Source of the DNA: Ruminiclostridium sp.
Lineage (GTDB): Bacteria; Bacillota; Clostridia; DSM-8532
NCBI GenBank assembly: GCA_003535195.1
Contig: DOHN01000199.1
Coordinates: 8,134-14,423, forward strand
Direction of reading: 5' to 3'
Length of the DNA: 6,290 nt
Positions 1 through 5,039 of this stretch are shown one piece after another. The translations under genes and the position numbers were made by a program. Under the pieces are notes generated by a model. It was not told the origin of the DNA, searched no databases, and saw nothing but the letters and a program-made list of their open reading frames with translations. Each line of letters opens with the position of its first letter. Position 1 is the stretch's first letter.

Positions 1-1400
1 AAATATGTAGCAACACCGATGGTATAATAATACTCTATTGTCCCAATGAATTTGTGCCGGAACAGCTTTCGTGTACAATAGGTCCCCTCATTTTTATAAA
101 GGATTCTGCGGGACTTTTTGGTAATAGCTATTTAAAACCTGCCTCGGTTCCTCTTACTGTGTCCAGATACAAAATCTATAATACCTTCGATGAATCAGAT
201 GAACCCCCGGACATTATTTCCATCTACAATGACGGCAAACCTCTGGTTGTTCATCACGAGAAAGACGCCAAATTCATACAGACCAATTTGGATATTGTTT
301 CAGATATTTTCTTTATGCTGACCCGGTACGAAGAGGCTGTAAGTACAGGCACTATCCGAAAAGATATTCATGGCCGTTTTCCGGCCACCGAATCGCTGGC
401 ATATAAACGGAAGTTTCTGCACAGGCCCATTGTCAATGAACATATTGAACTGTTGTGGTCATGGATAGAAGGATTGTCACCCGGCTGCAAGCGATGGAAG
501 CTGTGGGGCGGCAATGAATTTGCTGTATGCTTATCTCACGATGTTGACCATATCTTAAAAAATAAAACACTGTTTGCGGCCTTAAGGCATACCGCGGCGG
601 TCCTCCTTAAGACGAGAAAACTGAAAAAAGCGGTTGGTTATCTCAAGAGCTATTTTCAGAACCTCGGTGATTATACAAAAGATCCCTATTGGACCTTCAA
701 TTATTTAGTTGATGCAGAAAAAAAGTATCTGTTTCATTCATCCTTTTATTTTATGGCAGCCGATACTTATGACGGGGATTGCAGATACGATATCCATGAT
801 ATAAAGGTTAAGAAGCTGATACATTACCTGGAGTCTCAGGGCAGTGAGGCGGGATATCACGGAAGCCTAAAAAGCTATAACAATAAAGCCTTAATGAACC
901 GGGAAAAAAGACGGTTGGATGATATTATAGAAAAAAAGCCCTATGGCTGCAGACAGCATTATTTGAATTTCCAGATACCGGAGACCTGGAGAAATCAAGT
1001 TCAGGCAGGATTGCTTTATGACACGACTCTTACCTTTGCCGGGCATGAAGGGTTCCGCTGCGGAATATGCCTGCCCTTTAAACCCTTTGACATATTTGAA
1101 AACAAGGTTTTGGAAATTTGGGAGTTGCCCCTGTTAATCATGGAAGGTACCCTTCAAAGTCCCGAGTATAGAAACTGCACTCCCGAAGAAGGGTTAAAAA
1201 ATATTATTCGAATGGCAGAAACAGTAAAAAAATACCATGGAGTATTTACAATTTTATGGCATAATTCCTCCTTTGATTATAACTGGGCAGGATGGGAGAC
1301 CGTATTTGAAAGTATGATGGGATATTTGGGGAAGTCGGATTGTATTGGCATGTCGGGACGTGAAATGATTGAATATATTAGTGATATGCATAGTGAATGA
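1..1400 (+). CDS. Polysaccharide deacetylase-like protein (CE4/NodB-fold, DUF7033-like N-terminus), 5' partial
   Basis: The frame is open from the first complete codon at base 3. The GTG at 54 has no ribosome binding site, and the residues before it read like part of the same fold, so the true start lies upstream. Numbering from GTG 54, the N-terminal part ends in a DIFFMLTRYEE-type segment near residues 84-94, typical of the DUF7033 domain that precedes some deacetylase-like domains. The catalytic-type domain starts at S161-H-D-V-D-H166 (bases 534-551). This matches CE4 motif 1, with D163 as likely base and D165 as likely metal ligand. H269-G-S (from base 858) resembles motif 2, and L-W-H403-N-S-S-F (His codon at 1260) is the late conserved histidine. 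Known family role: hydrolysis of N- or O-acyl groups on polysaccharides, but this subfamily is poorly characterised and the substrate cannot be told. The ligase gene begins 21 bp after the stop, so they are probably cotranscribed. Surface-glycan modification is an inference from these neighbours. Confidence 0.85.
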   Translation, partial: ICSNTDGIIILYCPNEFVPEQLSCTIGPLIFIKDSAGLFGNSYLKPASVPLTVSRYKIYNTFDESDEPPDIISIYNDGKPLVVHHEKDAKFIQTNLDIVSDIFFMLTRYEEAVSTGTIRKDIHGRFPATESLAYKRKFLHRPIVNEHIELLWSWIEGLSPGCKRWKLWGGNEFAVCLSHDVDHILKNKTLFAALRHTAAVLLKTRKLKKAVGYLKSYFQNLGDYTKDPYWTFNYLVDAEKKYLFHSSFYFMAADTYDGDCRYDIHDIKVKKLIHYLESQGSEAGYHGSLKSYNNKALMNREKRRLDDIIEKKPYGCRQHYLNFQIPETWRNQVQAGLLYDTTLTFAGHEGFRCGICLPFKPFDIFENKVLEIWELPLLIMEGTLQSPEYRNCTPEEGLKNIIRMAETVKKYHGVFTILWHNSSFDYNWAGWETVFESMMGYLGKSDCIGMSGREMIEYISDMHSE

Positions 1401-1410
1401 GTAATTTTGT

Positions 1411-1415
1411 GGGAG
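1411..1415 (+). promoter_or_regulatory. Ribosome binding site that fixes the ligase start at 1422
   Basis: GGGAG lies 6 nt before ATG 1422. The longer frame could begin at TTG 1407, but that codon has no Shine-Dalgarno sequence before it, and this GGGAG would then sit inside the coding sequence. ATG 1422 is therefore the better start. Confidence 0.7.
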
Positions 1416-1421
1416 AATTTC

Positions 1422-2696
1422 ATGGGTTGCTATAGTTCATTGTCTAGACCTAATTTTTTTATCAGAATGATCCAAGACTTATTTTCCTTTGAACTGGTAT
1501 TTACTCTTTTCTTGTTTGCCTGGGTCTTTAAAGCAGATCCCAGGTTCGGATGGGTGCCGGTGGACCTTACTTTGCTGCTTTTTATTTGGAGTGTGTGTAC
1601 AGGAGTCCTTGTTTTTTTGGCAGAAAAAAAAAGATTTGAAACAAAAGCAACTTTTATGGTTTTTACCGCTATTCTGTTTGTGCTATATATTTTGGTCAGC
1701 CTGACCTGGACCCATGGACGTATTTACGCGGCTCAAAAAGCTCTTCATATATCAACACTGACCTTATGGAGCCTGATGGCTTGTGCTTTTATTATTGCTT
1801 CTGATAAAAACCGGCTGGCACGTTTTATCCGTTTTCTGATGCTGCTCAGTATATGGATTGCCGCGGAAAGTACATTGGTGTACATAAAGGGCGGTAATGA
1901 TGTTATAAATGCCTTGAATTCAAATTACCTGGCTTTGGGGTATACCATGGGAATGGGCTTATTGATATCTGCGGCATATTGCTTTCTGTCGGGACAAAGC
2001 CGGCCCAGGCGTGTTCTAATGCTTTCTTTGACGCTGTATTTTATGTTTATGCTGTTCATCATGGGTGGAAGAGGACCTTTATTAAGCGTATCGATTTCCT
2101 TGTGCCTTCCACTTCTGCCCGGGAGTAATTTTTTTCGGTCCAGTAAACATAAACTGCAAAAATATGGAATTTTTATTGGCATTCTGTTTTTGACGCTGCT
2201 TTTTATAAGTATAACCCTTTATACACGGGGTTTGCTTACAGCCACCTTATACCGGATACTGCTATTTCTGGAGCCGGGCATGGGTTCATCTGCCGGGACA
2301 AGAATGGGCTATTATTCAGAGTCATACAGATTGTGGCAACTAAAGCCTCTATTTGGGCATGGGATTGGATCGTGGCCCCTATTGATCGGTCTCCCGGATA
2401 TTTGCGCGTACCCTCATAACCTGATTTTTGAGCTTTTGGTTGAATTGGGCCTATCCGGAGTGATTCTATTCGGGCTGCTGTTATTAGCGGCATTGAAGGA
2501 TTTTTTTAAACGAAACGCCGGAGAAAGCATTTTTTATGTATCGGTCATTCTGATGATGTTTTCCAATGCTTTTATAGGGGCTTTGTTAAGCGGAGATATC
2601 AACGATAACAGAATTCTTTTTGCAGCCATCGGATTAATGGCTTTCGGGAGAAATATAAATGAAAAAGAAGGTATGTGTTCTTACAACGGGGCATGA
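1422..2696 (+). CDS. O-antigen ligase / polysaccharide polymerase family membrane protein (Wzy_C-type)
   Basis: A 424-residue integral membrane protein with roughly eleven hydrophobic segments spread along its length. Two landmarks of the O-antigen ligase/polymerase superfamily are visible. G215-G-R-G-P219 (bases 2064-2078) follows a membrane helix, and the stretch PLFGHGIGSW...YPHN ends at P331-H332-N333 (bases 2412-2420), directly before a helix rich in ELLVELG. The segment before PHN, around residues 265-330, would form the large external loop that carries functional residues in this family. Known role: joining polysaccharide repeat units to each other or to a lipid or protein acceptor on the outer face of the membrane. 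In a Gram-positive-type host this would be capsule, exopolysaccharide or wall-glycan assembly rather than O-antigen; the exact role cannot be read. It sits between a deacetylase-like gene and a glycosyltransferase gene, and its 3' end overlaps the latter by 38 bp, which implies one operon. Length and motifs look intact. Confidence 0.85.
   Translation: MGCYSSLSRPNFFIRMIQDLFSFELVFTLFLFAWVFKADPRFGWVPVDLTLLLFIWSVCTGVLVFLAEKKRFETKATFMVFTAILFVLYILVSLTWTHGRIYAAQKALHISTLTLWSLMACAFIIASDKNRLARFIRFLMLLSIWIAAESTLVYIKGGNDVINALNSNYLALGYTMGMGLLISAAYCFLSGQSRPRRVLMLSLTLYFMFMLFIMGGRGPLLSVSISLCLPLLPGSNFFRSSKHKLQKYGIFIGILFLTLLFISITLYTRGLLTATLYRILLFLEPGMGSSAGTRMGYYSESYRLWQLKPLFGHGIGSWPLLIGLPDICAYPHNLIFELLVELGLSGVILFGLLLLAALKDFFKRNAGESIFYVSVILMMFSNAFIGALLSGDINDNRILFAAIGLMAFGRNINEKEGMCSYNGA
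2646..2650 (+). promoter_or_regulatory. Ribosome binding site for the glycosyltransferase, inside the ligase gene
   Basis: GGGAG ends 8 nt before ATG 2659. It lies within the last 51 bases of the ligase gene, so translation of the two genes is probably coupled. Confidence 0.65.
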
Positions 2697-3366
2697 GGCG
2701 TTGGATGTAAGGGTTTTCCATAAGGAATGCAAAAGCCTTGCGGAGGCCGGGTATGAAGTGTATTTAATAGCAAGCCATCCTGAAAGAGAAGTTGTTGAAG
2801 GAGTTAGCATTATTCCTCTTAATACGAGGAAAGACAGAGCATACCGATTTTTAGTCAAAGGCTGGACTGTGCTGTGGAAAGCCTTGAAACTCAGGGCCGA
2901 TTTTTACCATTTTCACGATCCGGACCTGATTTTCGCGGGTCTCCTGCTTAAATTACTCGGCAAAACAGTTATCTATGATGTACATGAAGACGTACCAAAG
3001 GATATATTAAGCAAGGAATGGCTCGGAAGCATAAGTGCCCGAAAAATTGTATCGGCTTTAGCCCGTAGTTTGTTTAAGCTTTCAGCCCTATTTTTTGACG
3101 GAATTATAGCAGCTACACCCAGCATTTCAGAAAATTTTCCCAAACATAAAACAGTTACTTTGCGCAATGTGCCTAAGGCCTTATTCATACGCGGCATAAA
3201 GCCTGAAACATGGACTAAAATCAGGCCATCTGTTATTTATGCAGGCGGTCTGACAAGAATCAGAGGGATTAAAGAAATCATTGAAGCAATCGGTAAGCTG
3301 GAGGGACTTGTGGAATTATGGCTTTTAGGATGGTGGGGTCGACCGGAATGGAAGGCGAATCTTTAG
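2659..3366 (+). CDS. Glycosyltransferase family 4-type protein, C-terminally truncated (probable pseudogene)
   Basis: The 235-residue product starts with MKKKVCVLTTGHEALDVRVF, a first beta strand and loop typical of GT-B enzymes that transfer sugars from nucleotide-sugar donors to glycan acceptors in the cytoplasm. Other matches to the acceptor domain are FHDPD (residues 85-89), a helix rich in LLLKLLGK, and YDVHED (106-111). The second, donor-binding domain begins with YAGGLTRIRGIKEI (194-207) and reaches LWLLGWWGRPEW (220-231) before TAG at 3364. Family members are usually about 350-400 residues, so some 120-150 residues are absent. These include the conserved Glu-containing donor site near the C-terminus. 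The other two forward frames just after the break give only short runs with no family-like residues, so a single frameshift does not explain it. The protein is probably inactive. It is the last gene of the polysaccharide operon and overlaps the ligase gene by 38 bp. Confidence 0.8.
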   Translation: MKKKVCVLTTGHEALDVRVFHKECKSLAEAGYEVYLIASHPEREVVEGVSIIPLNTRKDRAYRFLVKGWTVLWKALKLRADFYHFHDPDLIFAGLLLKLLGKTVIYDVHEDVPKDILSKEWLGSISARKIVSALARSLFKLSALFFDGIIAATPSISENFPKHKTVTLRNVPKALFIRGIKPETWTKIRPSVIYAGGLTRIRGIKEIIEAIGKLEGLVELWLLGWWGRPEWKANL

Positions 3367-3369
3367 CAC

Positions 3370-3398
3370 TTGCGGCTTTTTGTTTATAACAGTATTAT
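3370..3398 (+). promoter_or_regulatory. Candidate sigma-A-type promoter for the LacI-type regulator
   Basis: TTGCGG at 3370-3375 is followed after 17 bp by TATTAT at 3393-3398. The -10 matches the consensus at five of six positions and the -35 at three. Transcription would start near 3405, leaving a leader of about 75 nt. A second -10-like TATAAG at 3418-3423 has an even weaker -35. The 115 bases between the truncated glycosyltransferase and the regulator are otherwise AT-rich and show no clear LacI-type operator palindrome and no good terminator. Confidence 0.35.
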
Positions 3399-3471
3399 TA
3401 AATTAGTCAAAATGGGATATAAGTCTTTAAATCACATTGTTTTTTAAGTATTTGTTTAAATTTATTGTAGT

Positions 3472-3476
3472 AGGTG
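3472..3476 (+). promoter_or_regulatory. Ribosome binding site that fixes the regulator start at 3482
   Basis: AGGTG lies 5 nt before ATG 3482. The longer frame could begin at TTG 3437, but the extra 15 residues are hydrophobic, lack a Shine-Dalgarno sequence and precede the usual N-terminus of LacI-family proteins. Confidence 0.7.
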
Positions 3477-3481
3477 AAATT

Positions 3482-4558
3482 ATGGCTATACAAGCAACAA
3501 TAAAAGATGTTGCCAGAGAATCCGGAGTATCTATCGGAACGGTGGACAGGGTTCTTCACAATAGGGGTCGTGTTTCACCCGAAAAGATTCAGGCTGTTTT
3601 AGCAGCCGTTGAGAAACTTAATTACACCCCCAGCAAAGTCGCAAGAGCATTGGCGACCAGTAAAAATTCTATAAAAATTGGAATTACTTATCCCAATGTT
3701 GATAATGCTTTTTGGTCGGAAATTGATTGTGGCATAGCAAAAGCTCGTGAATCTCTGGACGCCTTCGGCATTGAGCTTATAATCGAACCCACCTATACCT
3801 ATAACCCCTCCGAGCAAATCGAAGTTATTGACCGTTTGGTTGCACAGGGTGTCAACGGAATCCTTTTGACGTCTGTTGAAGGCAGCACCCCTGAGAGAAT
3901 TGAAAGTCATATCCCCTCGGATATTGTATATGCGACGGTTGTCAACGTCACATACGGGGGACGCAGAGCCTTCCATATTGGTCCTGATGACTATTCCTTA
4001 GGTACTCTCGCCGCGCGCCTTACATCTTTTTATTGCGGCAATAACGCTCATGTTCTCATCGTTTCCCCAAACTACGATTTCACGGGCATGCAACAACGCA
4101 TCGCCGGCTTTGTCTGCAAGGTTAAGTTTGATTTCCCTGAAATGAACATTCTCCGCACTTTGCCTATCCCCAGCGGCACAAAGCAGGAGCTTTTTGATAA
4201 TATTTACAACTGTACCGCCGAACTTCTTCGCAGTTATCCTTCTGCCAACAGCCTATATATCCCCTGTGGTCTCTTCGATTATGCAGCTGCCGCCGTTAAA
4301 GATACCGGCAGATCAGGAGAAGTAACAGTTATCGGCCACGAGTACACTGCTTCGCTCCACGATTATCTTAAAAACAAAATTGTGGGAGCCACCATTTACC
4401 AGCACCCTGCTCAACAGTGGTATGCGGCAATTAACAAACTTTACAACATTTTGGCTTCAAGCCAAAAAATAGAGTACAAGGACTATGTAGTTGAATGTTC
4501 AATTTTAATGGAAGAAACCATATCCTCGGCTAAAATAGGCAATCTCGATATTCTTTAG
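3482..4558 (+). CDS. LacI-family transcriptional regulator with sugar-binding-protein-like domain
   Basis: A 358-residue DNA-binding regulator, normal length for the family. Residues 5-25 (ATIKDVARESGVSIGTVDRV) form the LacI helix-turn-helix, continuing as LHNRGRVSPEK. SKVARALA near residues 51-58 is the hinge that inserts into the minor groove of the operator. From about residue 63 (NSIKIGITYPNVDNAFW) the protein follows a periplasmic-binding-protein fold with two lobes, which binds a small ligand, usually a sugar or derivative. The recognition helix has TVDRV where classical members have TVSRV. This variant is seen in a recognisable LacI subgroup, so it is unlikely to be damage. Known role: ligand-dependent repression or activation of a sugar-use operon. 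The ligand and target are unknown, because no transporter or catabolic gene is beside it here. It follows a broken glycosyltransferase gene and appears to be a single-gene unit, possibly newly placed here. Confidence 0.9.
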   Translation: MAIQATIKDVARESGVSIGTVDRVLHNRGRVSPEKIQAVLAAVEKLNYTPSKVARALATSKNSIKIGITYPNVDNAFWSEIDCGIAKARESLDAFGIELIIEPTYTYNPSEQIEVIDRLVAQGVNGILLTSVEGSTPERIESHIPSDIVYATVVNVTYGGRRAFHIGPDDYSLGTLAARLTSFYCGNNAHVLIVSPNYDFTGMQQRIAGFVCKVKFDFPEMNILRTLPIPSGTKQELFDNIYNCTAELLRSYPSANSLYIPCGLFDYAAAAVKDTGRSGEVTVIGHEYTASLHDYLKNKIVGATIYQHPAQQWYAAINKLYNILASSQKIEYKDYVVECSILMEETISSAKIGNLDIL

Positions 4559-4602
4559 GTTACTTTCTCTTAAAAAGAATGACCTCAAATAATTGTCTGC
4601 CA

Positions 4603-4649
4603 CTTACCACTCTCAACGCCTTTATATATAAGTTATTGAGAGTGGTAAG
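4603..4649. repeat. Perfect 14-bp inverted repeat (hairpin) downstream of the LacI-type gene
   Basis: CTTACCACTCTCAA at 4603-4616 is the exact reverse complement of TTGAGAGTGGTAAG at 4636-4649, separated by 19 bases. The loop itself holds a 10-bp palindrome, TTATATATAA, at 4622-4631. The unit starts 45 bases after the regulator's stop codon, where a terminator would be expected. However, neither strand has a U-tract right after the stem, so it is not a canonical Rho-independent terminator. It may act as a weak terminator, an mRNA 3'-end stabiliser, a protein-binding site or a mobile-element end. Confidence 0.6.
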
Positions 4650-4657
4650 CATGCTTA
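4646..4657. repeat. 12-bp perfect palindrome TAAGCATGCTTA
   Basis: This sequence is its own reverse complement and overlaps the last four bases of the preceding hairpin's right arm. It has the size of a dimeric regulator's site. It lacks the central CG step common in LacI-family operators and lies over 300 bp upstream of the M42 promoter, so no role can be assigned. Confidence 0.4.
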
Positions 4658-4680
4658 TTCTCTACTTGCTTAGAAATATA

Positions 4681-4750
4681 TTCAATTATTATATTTGTTA
4701 ATTTCATTATTTTTCTGCCCACCAATCAATTAGGAAAAATAATAATTGAA
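4681..4750. repeat. AT-rich 12-bp inverted repeat
   Basis: TTCAATTATTAT at 4681-4692 pairs exactly with ATAATAATTGAA at 4739-4750. After one mismatch, three more pairs follow inward (4694-4696 with 4735-4737). The spacer is long and the composition AT-rich, so chance is possible. Its interest lies in sitting between two stronger inverted repeats. Confidence 0.35.
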
Positions 4751-4752
4751 AC

Positions 4753-4891
4753 TCATGATTTGTAAAAAGGTTCCTACGTCAAAAACAGCCCCTTAGCGAA
4801 AGGATACTTTCAATGTCTGTGTCTATCAAGGGTAAAATGAACGAGCGGAGCTCGCCCTTGACATCCACAGACATTGGATTACAAATAATGG
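4753..4891 (+). other. Nested multi-stem element: candidate structured RNA or MITE-like repeat
   Basis: Several stems nest around a common centre. The outer stem pairs ATTTGTAA (4758-4765) with TTACAAAT (4879-4886). Beyond a single mismatch it extends by CAT (4754-4756) with ATG (4888-4890). The middle stem pairs CAATGTCTGTG (4811-4821) with CACAGACATTG (4866-4876). After a symmetric 4x4 internal loop, TCAAGGG (4826-4832) pairs with CCCTTGA (4855-4861). A 9-nt bulge (4833-4841) then leads to CGAGC (4842-4846) with GCTCG (4850-4854) around a GGA loop. The 4766-4810 branch can form GAAAG-GATA-CTTTC (4798-4811), which shares base 4811 with the middle stem, or alternatively CCTT-AGCGA-AAGG (4791-4803). 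I do not recognise a known riboswitch or RNA family. The strand is chosen only because all genes here read forward. Confidence 0.4.
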
Positions 4892-4947
4892 ATTACCAAG
4901 ATTATACACGGCATTTAATATTGCAATTTATAAAGTCAAAGGAATAA
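4813..4947 (+). CDS. Possible 44-residue small ORF overlapping the structured element
   Basis: ATG 4813 opens a frame that ends at TAA 4945-4947. AAAGGA (4799-4804) sits 8 nt before the start, a fair ribosome binding site. The product begins MSVSIKGKMNERSS and ends in a mildly amphipathic QFIKSKE tail. It has no signal peptide, no membrane segment and no family I recognise. A second in-frame ATG is at 4837. Against it: the first half lies within long inverted repeats, which would be odd for coding sequence, and a 45-codon frame can occur by chance. If real, both the ribosome binding site and the start codon could be hidden by the hairpins, suggesting translational control. Confidence 0.15.
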   Translation: MSVSIKGKMNERSSPLTSTDIGLQIMDYQDYTRHLILQFIKSKE

Positions 4948-4958
4948 ATCGATTTTCA

Positions 4959-4988
4959 GTGCAAGATTTTCGAATGAAATGATATAAT
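4959..4988 (+). promoter_or_regulatory. Extended -10 promoter of the M42 peptidase operon
   Basis: TATAAT at 4983-4988 is a perfect -10 box and is preceded by TG at 4980-4981 with one spacer base, giving the extended -10 form TGnTATAAT. The -35 is poor (GTGCAA at 4959-4964, 18-bp spacing), as is common when the -10 is extended. The predicted transcription start is around 4994-4996, giving a leader of about 45 nt. Confidence 0.65.
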
Positions 4989-4994
4989 AAATGG

Positions 4995-5011
4995 GGCAGG
5001 TTTTTCCTGCC
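4995..5011 (+). promoter_or_regulatory. GC hairpin at the predicted 5' end of the M42 mRNA
   Basis: GGCAGG (4995-5000) pairs perfectly with CCTGCC (5006-5011) around a TTTTT loop. It begins almost at the predicted first transcribed base, so the transcript would carry a 5'-terminal stem-loop, an arrangement known to protect some bacterial mRNAs from decay. The following TTTAATTTGTTTTT is U-rich, so it also resembles an intrinsic terminator. That could instead end any read-through from upstream or attenuate this operon. Confidence 0.5.
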
Positions 5012-5028
5012 TTTAATTTGTTTTTGCA

Positions 5029-5034
5029 GAGGTG
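5029..5034 (+). promoter_or_regulatory. Ribosome binding site of the first M42 gene
   Basis: GAGGTG lies 5 nt before ATG 5040 and 8 nt before the in-frame ATG 5043. The second spacing is nearer the optimum, so translation may begin at either codon. Confidence 0.7.
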
Positions 5035-5039
5035 TTAAA

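Larger units (their letters stand above)
4559..5039. other. Intergenic region dense in inverted repeats
   Basis: No recognisable protein family is encoded in these 481 bases. They contain three successive inverted-repeat units (4603-4649, 4681-4750, 4753-4891), a 12-bp palindrome, one possible small ORF, and the promoter, leader hairpin and ribosome binding site of the M42 operon. The stretch 4892-4958 between the structured element and the promoter shows nothing else I can support. An 8-bp direct repeat TGGATTAC occurs at 4875-4882 and 4889-4896. Confidence 0.7.

Noticed and set aside
54..56. GTG as start of the deacetylase-like gene
   Set aside because: No Shine-Dalgarno precedes it and the frame is open to the window edge with family-like residues, so the gene starts upstream.
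1407..1409. TTG as start of the ligase gene
   Set aside because: ATG 1422 has GGGAG at ideal spacing; TTG 1407 has none.
1925..3197. Reverse-strand open frames within the ligase and glycosyltransferase genes
   Set aside because: They lie antisense to well-supported genes, have no family features and are frame shadows.
3437..3439. TTG as start of the LacI-type regulator
   Set aside because: It would add a hydrophobic N-terminal extension not seen in the family, while ATG 3482 has its own AGGTG site.
3367..3447. Read-through or frameshift continuation of the glycosyltransferase
   Set aside because: None of the three forward frames after 3366 shows the conserved donor-domain residues, and all stop quickly.
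3360..4558. TCTTTAG direct repeat at 3360-3366 and 4552-4558 as a target-site duplication around the regulator
   Set aside because: Both copies coincide with the Leu-stop ends of coding frames and are only 7 bp, and no terminal inverted repeats adjoin them. Coincidence is likelier.
4753..4891. IS200/IS605-type element end or guide RNA of a TnpB-like nuclease
   Set aside because: Hairpins and a TTCAA-like string are present, but no transposase or TnpB-like gene lies nearby in the window, so there is no support beyond resemblance.
4753..4891. Known riboswitch or T-box leader
   Set aside because: I see no T-box core, SAM, cobalamin or other recognisable aptamer consensus. The element also ends about 100 bp before the M42 promoter, so it would not be in that mRNA's leader.
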